Origin: Vigna angularis
Taxonomy: Eukaryota > Streptophyta > Magnoliopsida > Fabales > Fabaceae
Assembly (NCBI RefSeq): GCF_016808095.1
Contig: NC_068975.1
Span: 1,860,001-1,924,000 of the forward strand
Reading direction: 5' to 3'
Length of the DNA stretch: 64,000 nucleotides
This document shows, piece after piece, positions 17,801-28,890 of this stretch; the first letter of the stretch is position 1, and each line of letters begins with the position of its first letter. A program made the translations under genes and the position numbers. The notes below the pieces were generated by a model. The model was not told where the DNA came from, did not search any database, and was given only the letters and a program-made list of their open reading frames with translations.

Positions 17801-18570
17801 TGTTGCAGATCGAGATCTGCAGGGTGCGGAGAGCTATGGAGAGAGAACAGAGCCAAGACAAAGACAGAAAGAGCACTAACTAGGTTTTCGATGAACACTT
17901 TGTGTGAATTGTCGTCGTGTTTGGGCCGGGCTTCGGTTTCTTTCAAACATTCGGTCAGGAATTTCTTTTGCCACTCCCGTGCTTTTCGTCTTCACCGTTA
18001 TGAATATTAATTTTTTTTGTTAAAGTTATTTTCAAATTATGCAATTTAGAAATCATATGATTGTGGAAACTAAAACGTTAAAAATGTATATTGAATTATA
18101 CAGCCTAAAACAATAACTTGAAAGTCAAATTTGACTTCCAATTGTATAATATGAAAGTCAAAAGTCAATATTGAATTTCCAATTACAAACTTTTTTCTTT
18201 TTTATAAAAAAAAACTTTTAATCTAGATAATTTATAATATATTTCTAAATTTCAAAGTAACTTCAGATTGTATGATGGACGGGTTATGAAGATGTATTTC
18301 ATTATCTCATCCACATTTATGAACTAAACAAACATTTTTAAAAATTATAAAAAACACAAATATTAAAGTTTAAAAATATTTTAAATGTTTTTTTATTTTC
18401 TCTCCCTAAATTATAATAAAAAATAATTATACATTAATTTCTCTAAATTATAATAAAATGTTTTCTTCATACATTAATAAATATTAAAGTACACCAACTA
18501 AATGAAATCACACATTGATAAAAAAAAATTAAACTAATAATAATTTGGTTTAGACATAAATATTTTCTTT
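17801..18570. other. Promoter side of the hnRNP gene; no other gene
   Basis: The first about 200 bp upstream of the ATG should hold the 5' UTR and promoter. The rest is AT-rich without a credible gene. Confidence 0.45.
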
Positions 18571-18908
18571 TTTGAATTTTATAATGTTAAATTATTATAT
18601 TATAGGAAATAAAAGTTCTTTATATGTTTGTGATGGTAAATGGTTGATGATGATTTTTTCATGGTATATTCGGTTTTGTAAGAATATTTTGGCATCCATG
18701 ATTGATGTGTATTATGTGAAGAAAGATTGTATGGTGTCTACAAAGAGCAAGATGACTAAAGTTAAGGAGGTCAACCAAGTTTCACAAGATATGATTATGT
18801 TCTTAGAGATGTAGCGGGATTTTACTAAATATAACAACAACAAAATATCGTTGAGGAGATGCATGTGTTGAGGCAAGAGAATGCCAAGTTAAAGAAAAAG
18901 GTGGAATG
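18571..18908 (+). other. Possible retroelement coding remnant
   Basis: Beyond a stop near 18812, the text around 18850-18908 reads in one frame as EEMHVLRQENAKLKKKVE, a coiled-coil pattern seen near retroelement gag proteins. It directly abuts the LTR-like start at 18909. The assignment is weak. Confidence 0.3.
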
Positions 18909-20040
18909 TGTAACATCCCAATTTTGGATGTCACAAATAAGTTATAAAACCTTTTTAAAAACCATTTTAATTTGAAATAAAAAGACAATCTTATTCATAT
19001 AATCTAAATTAAATTAAATAATCACGAAACTCATTACAATTAACTTATATATAAAATTGTTCAATAACCCAAAAGTTTCCAACACTCGTTAATCATCATC
19101 GTTTTACTCATCAATCGGTACATCTATATAATCAATTGTTCTCGTATAACAACATGAGTTATACGATTATCACACAAACACAAACAAACAAGGGTGAGCT
19201 AACAGAATAAACATCAATACAACACTTATATCTCAGTCGTTAAGTCCTTAACACAATCCTAGCATGCACTCCACCCATTCATGAAACTCCATCCTATAAT
19301 TTATAAATTTCTTCATGGCCCCACCACTATCTAAACCTATACAACTATCATCCTACATTTCATGTTACTTCACCACCACTCTTTTCATGCATAATTTATA
19401 TCCTATATAAATGTCACCTCAACATCATGGCCTCACACCCTTTTCTCCTTATTTTCATGTAACATAATTTACTCTTCCATGCAATCATACACACACGACC
19501 CACAACCACTTTGAATCATATATTTCCATGACAAAGGCTACCTTCACATTAAACCAAAGCCCTACTCCCAAAGCCAAATTCCAAGGGCAATCACATGCCC
19601 TCCAATTCTCACGTTAACTACCGCAAAACTTACACCCCTCCTAAAATCCAAAACCAACCTCCCTATTATAGCTAAGGGTGAACTAACCACCCATGTCGTT
19701 ATTGGTTTGCTCCTCCACAACTATAACAACAACCCAACTCTCACTCCCTACTACCATAGTTTCAGTCACCCCTCACCTTCACTCATGGTTAACAATACAT
19801 GGCCAAGAGCAAGGAAAGCAACCAATACACATGAAACAAGGCCCTCTATTTTGAAAAACTACTAACATATTGGCAACCCGAAGAGGTATGTGATTCCAAG
19901 AATGTTGGTAATGCAAGACAATAACATAAATTTTTAGTTTCGAGAGAGAAAAGCATACACATCCTCCTAACCTTAATAATAAAACAGTTTCTCCAAAAGT
20001 CACAACCTAACCATATAATGAGTTCGTAATGTGACCTTAT
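18909..20040 (-). repeat. Gypsy LTR-like fragment beginning TGTAACATCCC
   Basis: The edge tgtaacatcccaattttgg resembles the edges at 23299 (tgtaacgcccc) and 40044 (tgtaacaccc). It also shares an internal block with the 40044 LTR: gttatacgat, then atc..cacaaa, then aagggtgagctaaca (19150-19205 versus 40270-40340). No PBS or partner LTR is present, so it is a fragment or solo LTR. The right boundary is uncertain. Confidence 0.5.
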
Positions 20041-20299
20041 TTTCTAACAACCCATAATGAGGCACTTAAATTATGGTTTCAAAGGAACCGCTTATTCCCT
20101 CGGAATATCTAGAAACTATCATGCACACACCTAACAATTACTTCCTAAAACTCAGCACCCACTCCTTCACACTCAAATCTTCACATTTAGTCAAGAAGTT
20201 TGTACCCGGGAGCCTTCCTACGGTTAAGACAAAATCGTTTATAAGAATGAACTGTCTAAACACCCTCATTAGTTTTGAAGTTTAACAAGCAACAATAAA

Positions 20300-21990
20300 C
20301 GAAATGAGTATATGACAATGTTATTACTAAAGGAATACAACCAGATTATAAATGGTTTGTGAAAATGCTCTGAAAAAACTAAACATCTTAAGGAAAGCCT
20401 TACTAAAAACACCAATGTATTGAACAAACGCACCACTAAACGGTTTCATTATTTAATGCATCAATGAGAGTCTTGTTCAATGCAACAAGTGTGATACATC
20501 ATTAAGCGATGATCAAATGCACTCTCGATATATCTTAATAAATGAAAGTGTCAAAAGATGTCTTTAAAAGTCCACCAAAGGTCTTAAACGATATTCCAAA
20601 CACTTGTGTTGAATAAAAGAGAGAAAAACTTAAAGAAGCGTTTACATAGGCTAGACAATACCATGTGTTGAACGATATGCTTCATCCAACGATGACGTCT
20701 TCATCAATTGCTTGGTATCTTAGTAAAGAGCTTAAACGATAAAAACCTACTTGAACCGTAGAAAACATAAAATGTACTTTGTTTTTTGAACATGCATTAA
20801 ATGTCATTAAATGCTTAATGTTTAAAAACAACAAAAGTAATAAGAGAAATGACATATCTGTTGCATGCACATCTACTCTACTTTGTGCATATTGCCTATT
20901 ACATGCATCCACCTACTTCATCCTACACAAATCAAAAGTGGATGTTAGACACAAAGAAGACATCCACAAAATGTTCTTTTCATTAAAAGCCATGCAAGAA
21001 TAATCGTGCTGCCTACTTTTGTCAAAGTACTGAAGGAGCAAGTCTACTCTAAAAAGTTGACTTTAACCAATGGTTGCTGCATTCAACAAGACTAATAAGA
21101 CTCAAAGATCAAGGCAAAGCGCTTTCTAACGGATATCTATTTTAAAAGCCTTTAAATAGAAGATCATTCAAAAAAAAGAATTTAGAGAATTAGATATAGA
21201 GAACAAGGTCAAGAGAACAACATCGTAAAAAAGCTCAAGCACACAAACTCAAAAGAGAATATTTAAGAAAGAGAAGAAAAAATTAAGCAAGAAACACTTT
21301 CAAGCTTCATTGATATACAAGCTTACAATTGTAAGAAGAGAGAAGAGAGAAAAATTCACGTGAGTCTATTAGATTGAATTGTATTGCATACATATCCTCT
21401 CTACGAGAGTTATCGTCTAAGGACTTGTAACCAACCTTTTTATTGTAAATTCTGATGAAAATTCAAAAAATTTACGTTTAACTTGGTGAAGTTAAATGAT
21501 AGCTAGATAAGTTTGTCTAGTGGAAACCAGAAGTGGATCAAACTTAGTGACGTTTAACTTGGTGAAGTTAAATGGTAGCTAGACGAGTTTGTCTAGTGGA
21601 AACCAGGAGTGGGTGAAACTCAACTAGACAACATATCAGAAAGATATATGCATTGTCTAGGGATATAAGGAGTGGTGAAGAATATTGTGCAACCAGGAGT
21701 GGATGAAACTCGATTATAGTCAGAGTAATAGTGGTTACTTTGAGTGACTAGGGATACCAGGAGTGGTGGGAATACTCAGTTGTAATCTTGTTGAAGATTA
21801 TAGTGGAACCTGCTAAGGTGTTAAAGGAGACTGAACGTACCTCGGTGGAGCGAACCAGTATAAACATAATTGTGTGTTTATTATTTTACTCTTGCTAAAC
21901 ACTTTTCTTAAAAATCCTATAGTTGCAAAGAACATTCTAGAATAAATTTCATGAAGACTTCTACTCTAACAAAGTTGTACAAGCTACTCT
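20300..21990 (+). repeat. Sirevirus (SIRE1)-like LTR fragment A
   Basis: It shows the repeated phrase gtctagtggaaaccaggagtgg, a TATA-like tttaaatagaagatc near 21145, and a tail with aggagactgaacgtac, then gaaccagtataaac, characteristic of Sirevirus-like LTRs in legumes. A 65-75 bp direct repeat sits at about 21470-21610. No internal genes or partner are present, and the boundaries are approximate. Confidence 0.5.
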
Positions 21991-22059
21991 TCAATATAAA
22001 CTCTGATAAAGCACTGTACCTCTACAGAAAAGATTAAAGACTGATCTCTCACCTAAATA

Positions 22060-23050
22060 CTACATACTATTGTAAAATCAACTCAATATCCAATGGTCAT
22101 TTCTCAATAGAGCCTATATAAGGAAGATCAACTAAAGAAAAGAGAGTTGTTATTATTTGAAAAAGATGTAGAGGGGTGAAGTAGTAATATAGAAGAGGTG
22201 AAAAACAAAGGAAGAAAAAGAGAGTGAGTATGCTCAAGAAAGATCATTATTCTTCATTAACTCTTCCTTATCTCAAAGCTTATATCGTCTCATACTTTTT
22301 AGACGTTATCATCTTATCTGGTCTTTCACCATATTTTCAAACCTATAATGTCTGATGCTTCCAAAATAAAAGGAAGAGAAAGAACAAAGAAAAGAGAAGA
22401 GGAGAATGAGCAACAAAAAGAAGATTGAAGATCAACTTTAATGTTGCCATACTACATCGTTTGATGTTCTTCACCAAGGAAGTAACCTTAAAGTTACAAG
22501 ACTCCACTTCACTATATTTATTCTTTTTAGGAGAGCAACTTGAGTCTGTAACTAAACAATATTTCATATTGTATTGTATTGAAAATGTATCCTCTCATTG
22601 AGAGTTACTAATTTGTATCTTGTATGAATTCTATAGTGGATCTGATGTAAGTTTTGGAGAGAACTAAACTACTCAATCAGGAGTGGGTACACTCGTTCTA
22701 GACGTGTTGTCCAGGGATAGATCCTGGAGAAGCTAAACTCAGACTAGATGTGTTGTCTATGAGACCAATAATGATGTAAGAATACTCAAGCAATAGTGGG
22801 TAAACTTGTTCTAGAAGTGTTGTCTAGGTATTGATCCTAAAGAAGCTAAACTCAGACTAGACATGTTGTCTAGGGGACTAGGAGTGATGAAAGAATACTC
22901 AACACGGAAGGGGGTTAAACTCTTGTAATCTTGAAAAGATTAATGAAACCCCTTAAGAGTTCATATTGGAAAACTGGACGTAGCTCAAGATTGAGTCAAC
23001 CAGTATACAAATTGTGCCTTATTGTTTCCCTCTTTTAAAAACTATTGTTT
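22060..23050 (+). repeat. Sirevirus (SIRE1)-like LTR fragment B
   Basis: Same architecture as fragment A but a different subfamily. A TATA-like cctatataaggaagatc lies at about 22110-22127, a run of gtgttgtctagggga and aggagtg phrases occupies 22690-22920, and the tail has actggacgtagctcaag, then aaccagtatac. Repeats of about 110 bp within 22670-22900 are visible. No coding region. Confidence 0.5.
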
Positions 23051-24372
23051 AGTCTCCAATGTCATCATCTGAAAGAATTCTTAATTATTTATTTGATGAA
23101 CCCAACATCTAAACATAGTACAAATTTTCATACGTTTATTATAAGTCATTAAATGCTGCTTTGCGAAAATATTTTGAAAACATTATTCTCCCCTTTAGTG
23201 TTTTCATGTGTACTTCTAACAAAACTCTTCAGCAATTAAAGCAACCAATTTCACCAAACGGAATACCCAACGAAAGCTAGCATCACATATCATGCATTTT
23301 GTAACGCCCCAAATTCAGGGTGTTACGAGTTTACAAAAAAACCAAATATTTAAAAAATTTCTTATAGCACAAAAAATATATAAAAAACCTTAACATTTAA
23401 ACATGCACAATTTATTCAAAACAATATTTTCAAACGCCTTGTCCAATTACATTATTCCAAATTAATGAAAATAACGAAGGATATAAAATAACTCCAATTA
23501 CAATGTCTTAAAAATCTAATCCAAAAGAACTTTTAAGGAAAACTCAAATCTTTCCCTGTCATCTCACAAATATATCATGCCTCTCGAACATCTACAATAT
23601 CATATGCTTACGTATACCACATTATATGATCATCGCCAATAATTTCATTCACAAACACAAACATGTATGGGGTAAGTTACCGATAAAACAATAATAAAAA
23701 CAAAATACATACATACTAATTATATCAACAATAATAATCAAACACCTTATACACAGAAGTAGTAATAATAGGATTTCTAATCCTCTAAACATAATAAATC
23801 AATCATATCCGATTACTGGCTTCCCGAGCTTCGATCATCCATCTTTGATCCTTGATCCTTGATGTCATCATGAACATCACACAACTTAACCACTAGTCTA
23901 TCCATTCATCAACACATATGTTAATAACACCACATGTTACCATTACTATCAACATAGCATTCCTCTAGAGCATCTTCGTCATTACGATCATCAATACGTG
24001 TACCACATCATGAATAACCTCATCTTGACCACCACCATGAGCCTCCACAAAAACCATAAACATCATAGTGAAAAGAATCAATCCCACTTTTGTACCCTAC
24101 CTCATGCGCATGTAGTCGCTCCTATAAACCATTTGTAGCCTCCCCTACAGATCTGCTCGAGTAGTCACGCAATCCAACTAAGGAACATGTATTTTTGTCA
24201 CACAAGGACAAGGAAAACATCATCACCGTACACAAGGAAGGTTCAATACTCGAACAACCCTTCCTTTGCACACAACGCAAAAGGAAGCACCTATCCATAT
24301 ATAAACTCAGGATTTACTAGGTACAACAAGTAGACTTATCCCTCACTCTTATGCTCATCAACCACACACTTA

Positions 24373-24659
24373 GGCCTTGTTCTTTTGAGTGGATTTGAGG
24401 GGATTTGAGAGAATTTGAAGATAAATTTTTTTGTCATTTATTTGAGTGAATTTGGAGGTAAATGAGAGTGAATTTGGAAATAAATTTTTTTAATTTGTCA
24501 TGTCAATACAATTCTATACTAATTCTCACAAATTTTATTTCCAAATTCACTCTCATTTACTTCCAAATTCACTCAAATAAACGACAAAAAAAATTATCTT
24601 CAAATCCTCTCAAATCTCCTCAAATCCACTCCATCAAATCCACTCAAAAGAACAAGGTC
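24373..24659. mobile_element. PIF/Harbinger (Tourist)-type MITE
   Basis: This 287 bp fold-back element has terminal inverted repeats of about 120 bp that start GGCCTTGTTCTTTTGAGTGG on the left and end with the near-complement on the right. It is flanked by a 3 bp TTA target duplication (24370-24372 and 24660-24662), as expected of Harbinger elements. It has no coding capacity. Confidence 0.85.
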
Positions 24660-24829
24660 TTAGGTAAACCCCTATACTCACTCATGCTCCAATCTCCAAC
24701 ACAAGTTAAGACTGGCCCTAAACATAACCACTAATCTCATTCTCTGGTTGTCATCCCCTTCAAAAGCTCCTCAAGCTTCATCGACGTCCATTCTTCATCA
24801 AATTCGTCATTTTTACCAAAAATGCACTA

Positions 24830-25080
24830 GAAAAATCGATTATCATAAGTGATAATCGATTATTCTCGAGAAGTTCACAATTAGACAAAATATATTGTTA
24901 TAATCGATTATCACTTAGATAATCGATTATTCTAATGATTCTAACACAACAAATTTCCATATTCGTCACTTATGAAAGGATAATCGATTATCATCCCAAA
25001 TAATCGATTATTCCCAAAATCAAACTCAACACCAATGTGAATATAATCAATTATAACTAATGATAATCATTTATTGCCGA
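24830..25080. repeat. Cluster of AATCGATT-centred palindromes
   Basis: About seven copies of ATAATCGATTAT or close variants lie within 250 bp at irregular spacing. Similar clusters occur in LTRs of legume retroelements. Confidence 0.7.
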
Positions 25081-25848
25081 GTCAAAACACATCCAAGACA
25101 TAATTCAAGTGTTCAAATCCCACATACATTAACTCTAGATCGCGAGAAAACATACCTAACACATAATGCATGCATTCAAATCTCATAAACCCTTATGAAC
25201 ATACCATAATGCATACATTACATCACTTCATCACTTGAATAATAAAAAACTCATCATTATGCATATTACAACCCAAACAAATCCAACATACTGCATATGA
25301 TCATCATACAACTTTTTACAACTTATATTTGTGTGGTAAAACCCCCAAACAACATATATTTGTCCTTCTTTAGCCTCAATACATATTATCAATGGATAAC
25401 CCAACAAAAACATACATACTTTCATTGAAAAAACCCAACACAAAAATGATATAAACCCTATCATCATGCATACACAAACCCTTGCCCAATAATAACAACA
25501 TATAATCATAGTCATCATCACATAAACATGTATTAAAACAAGGATTTCCATGCAAGAAAATCAAGAATGCATAGCATACAACAAACAAATGTAAGCTTCC
25601 CCATACCTTGGCCAATCCTAAGGCTTTATCTACAACTCCAAAACAACATCAATCTTTCCTTGTACTAAGATTTTTTGCAACTCTAACTCTTCTCTCCTAG
25701 AAAATGTCTCTCTTTCCCTATCTCTTTCTCTTTTTCGTTTTCAGATTTTGAGTAATATTATGCAACATTTTTTCCTCTTCCCTTTTTTTGTCTCTTTTCA
25801 CTTTATCTCTATCTTTTTGGTTAAAATAAGATCTCTCACTTAATCTCT

Positions 25849-26480
25849 GTCGCAACCGGAAAATCGCGACGGGACAACGATCCGTGAAAGAAAAAGAAAC
25901 GATTTTGAAAAAGAGATTTGGAGTCGCCACCATAGTTTATTCTGGAAAACTACGGAAAAACCATAAAATGATAAGGCATGGTCTATTAGAACCAGATTCT
26001 TGGTTCGAGAGTTGGTTACGTGTAGGGAAGGTATTAGCACCCTACAACGTCTGCCTTAAGGCAGTACCTTCAATTAAATATGCGAATATGATGTGGTTTT
26101 CAAAATGTTTAACTTTCCCTTAAAATAAAACTCGAAAGAAACAAACAATATTTTTTAGTTTTTTGGACCCGACAAGGATTGACCTTGCTCCTACGTATTC
26201 CCATTCAGAGTGAGAAATCAGGGTTCCGTAGTTCTTTTAGAAACTGCTTGAGAAGTTTGTTTGGAAATTTGTTTGAAAATTTGTTTTGAAATGATTTGGA
26301 TTTTTGGGGAAATGAACCTGACAAGGACTCGCCTTGTTCCTACGTATCTCCACTTTTGATGGAGAATCAAGGATAACGTAGTTCTGGCTAGCAATATTTG
26401 TTTGTTGTTTGAAATTGTTGACATTTTTTAGTTTTTGATGATTTTATATTTTTTTGGTATTTTTTGATATAATATTTAGA
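25849..26480 (+). repeat. Tat/Ogre-like retroelement terminal and leader sequence, copy 1
   Basis: It starts tgtcgcaaccggaaaatcg and continues through ggagtcgccacc. From about 26160 it shows two degenerate copies of gacaagg..cgccttg.tcctacgtat..cc. The same text occurs inverted at 28434-28890 and direct at 34014-34420. The 34 kb copy has a PBS-like TGGCGACTCCACTGGGG, the tRNA-Arg type known from Ogre/Tat elements. The family assignment is inferred. Confidence 0.5.
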
Positions 26481-26486
26481 TTTTTT

Positions 26487-26700
26487 GCGTAATGAGTACT
26501 AGGCTGATGCGTACAATCGCACGAGTACTCACACGGCTTTTTTCTTTATTTTTTTTATTGTTTTGCGTAATGAGCACTAGGCTGATGCGTACGATCGCAC
26601 GAGTACTCATACGGCTTTTTTTTGTTTATTTTATATTTTGGGTAATGAATACTAGGCTGATGCGTACGATCGCACAAGTACTCATACCGATATTTATTAC
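26487..26700 (+). repeat. Three tandem copies of an about 75 bp palindromic unit
   Basis: Each unit has gcgtaatgagtactaggctg followed by atgcgtacgatcgcacgagtactca, then a T-rich spacer. GAGTACT and AGTACTC form an inverted repeat around an inner TGCG..CGCA, so each copy can fold into a stem. The family recurs at 28434-28615 (inverted) and 34282-34410. Confidence 0.85.
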
Positions 26701-28433
26701 ATGTTTTTTTTTAGTTTTATATATAACAAACAAATCCACTAAAACAAAGGAGTGGGGGTTATCTTACAAGGGGGTTACATGCAATAAAAAACCAATAAAA
26801 GGAAAAAAGAAAGCATAAAAATAAAACAAGAGAAAAGCTCAACAAGATTAGGGATATAGAGATAAAAACTAGGAGTGCTGAGTGAAATTTAAGTTCCTTT
26901 GTTTTGGGCCAATACTCTCTTCTTCAATTTGTGTCTGTCAGGGTGTAAGGATGAAAAATGAGGGATGCATCCCGGAATGTATGTTAGGTCCAAATCCTTT
27001 TCACCCTCTTTTTTTGTTTGCACAGAGGGGGCTTAAGCCCAAATGAAAGGGGGTGTGAATATGAGTTGTGCCTCAACAGAAAGAAAGGTGGCAGACCACG
27101 CTAGGCCCAAAGCCTCTTTGTTCAGAAACCCATTAGGGGTTCAAATGAATCTTCCATTTTTGCCATTAACGTCCAAAACTCAGGGTCTCTTTCTTCTTCC
27201 TTCCACTGAAATCAACACTGCAAGTTGTGGCCCAAGGTGTTGCGAGCGCAGCCGTCCACCGTCAAGACCATCGTCGGCCGTCACTGAAGCTCTTTCCCTT
27301 TTCCTTTCTCGCGTGCGATTCTCTGGCACCAGCAATCCAGGGAGGGGTTCGCCTCCGCCTCACGACCTTACTCGCGCTGGTGCAACTCCCAGCCACCGTC
27401 GCCGCTGCTTCTTCGATTAAACCACCGCGCCACTGCTTCTCCGGTCCAGCCACCGCGCCACCACTGTGATCCCGAGCCAGGACGCCACCAGTTGCAGCGT
27501 TACTCTCCTCTTCCTCCGATTCGGCGCGAGCTCTCCCCTTCCCCGTCGAACACCGCAAAAGCGAGTCCAGACGTCTTGAACCAAGACACTGCCAGTGTCA
27601 TGAGCAAAAACAGCCACCGTTGATGAAAAGCTGGCCACTGTTGTCCTCGCCGGACTTCGGTTCCTGATTGGTGCCGCCAGCATCACTCTCCCTCTTCATC
27701 ATCTTTTTTCGTTTGATATTTTGTCTACTGGGAAACAGTAAGCTCGTGGTGTGCGCATATGAGTGTGAGGGGCTGGATTTGTTATGTTCAGTGGGTTGAT
27801 TGGATTATGAGAAAATGATGATTAAAGTTGAAAAATGGATTCGTTGGGTTACTTCTTATATTTCTTGCAGGTTTGGTGTGGATAAACAAAAATGCCTGTG
27901 AAGTGATGGCAGGGAGGTATGATTGCTCTCGGGTGTTTGATATGAAGATGATGATATTGGAGATGGTGTTTGCTTGGAGTGGATTCAAAATCCTGATAAG
28001 ATTAGATCTGAGGAAGAAACAAAAGGTAGTGTGAGGAAGTGTGTGAATATGGAGGATGGGTGTTTGGCCGTTTGTGAATGATGATGGTCATGGGGTGAGG
28101 GGGGTCGAGACTGGATTATGGTTGAAGGTAAAGGTGTTGGAGATCCAGTGTTGGACATCAAGGCCCGTTCAGAGATGAATGATGATGGGCATTCAGTTGA
28201 GGTAAGGTGAAGATGATGGTGTTTTACACGGTGTATGGAGCTGAAAGTCTATGGCGGAGTGAGAGCTACCGAAGCTTGGGCTGGGGAGGATGAGATGAAG
28301 GCTCCTCCAGGGTTTGGAGTTCGGCGATGGTATCTCTCGGCTGTAATCCCCCCTTGGTTGGTGAGAATCCCCATTCTTGTAGTGATGTAAAAGGACATTT
28401 TCAGAGTTACAAGATGGGACGCCGTGTGAGTGC
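26701..28433 (+). other. Retroelement-derived module with GC-rich cargo
   Basis: The lead-in (gggggttac, aggggttc) parallels 34420-34860, so this is the same repeat family. At about 27200-27690 it carries a GC-rich block unlike its AT-rich surroundings. Short open frames there (Arg/Pro/Ser-rich on plus, Ala/Gly-rich on minus) match nothing recognised. From 27770 to 28330 the plus strand is G- and T-rich with gatgatgg phrases, as at 35300-36060. The GC-rich block may be captured host DNA, but its source is unknown. Confidence 0.45.
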
Positions 28434-28615
28434 TCGTGCGATCGTACGCATCAGCCTAGTACTCATTACGCAAAACAAAAAGAGGAAAAAGCCGTGTGAG
28501 TGCTCGTGCGATCGTACGCATCAACCTAGTGCTCATTACGCAAAACAATAAGGAAAAAGCCGTGTGAGTGCTCGTGCAATCGTACGCATCAGCCTAGTAC
28601 TCATTACGCAAAAAA
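28434..28615 (-). repeat. Three tandem palindromic units (inverted copy)
   Basis: Three copies of gagtgctcgtgcgatcg followed by tacgcatcagcctagtactcattacgc, separated by short A-rich spacers. They form the outer end of the left arm. Confidence 0.85.
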
Positions 28616-28890
28616 TATAAATATTACAATAAAAATACAAAAAAAAATATAAAAATCTTCGAAAACTAAAAACATTCACTTTTTCAAAACAACAAACATA
28701 TGGCCTTGCCAGAACTACGTGATCCTTGATTCTCCACCAAAAGTGGAGATACGTAGGAGCAAGGCTAGACCTTGTCAGGCTCACTCTCCCCAGTGGAGTC
28801 GCCATCAGTCGCAACCGGAAAAATCGTGACGGGACGACGATCCGTAAAAATAAATAAAGCAATTTTGAAAAAAAGAGATTTGGAGTCGCC
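28615..28890 (-). repeat. Tat/Ogre-like LTR end, PBS and leader, copy 2 (inverted)
   Basis: Reverse complement of 34009 to about 34270. The PBS-like sequence appears as ccccagtggagtcgcca at about 28788-28804, next to gtcgcaaccgg. Confidence 0.6.

Larger units (their letters stand above)
23299..25848 (-). repeat. Gypsy LTR-like fragment beginning TGTAACGCCCC
   Basis: The left edge tgtaacgccccaaattcagggtgttac is itself a short inverted repeat and resembles the other TGTAACNCCC edges. It contains a MITE (24373-24659) and a cluster of ATAATCGATTAT palindromes (24830-25080). The next repeat unit, TGTCGCAACC at 25849, cuts off the right side. No genes. Confidence 0.5.

Noticed and set aside
18572..18814. 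80 aa plus-strand frame
   Set aside because: No recognisable domain; at most a decayed gag remnant, as noted in the features.
25231..25615. Minus-strand frames of 79 and 106 aa rich in Phe, Leu, Cys and Tyr
   Set aside because: Hydrophobic bias comes from AT-rich LTR sequence read in reverse; no domain seen.
26487..26700. Regularly spaced palindromic repeats that look CRISPR-like at first sight
   Set aside because: Plant nuclear context, spacers are T-rich and similar to each other, and no cas genes are present; they are retroelement tandem repeats.
27043..27690. Overlapping GC-rich open frames (89-125 aa) on both strands
   Set aside because: All are low-complexity with no recognisable domain; GC-rich DNA has few stop codons by chance.
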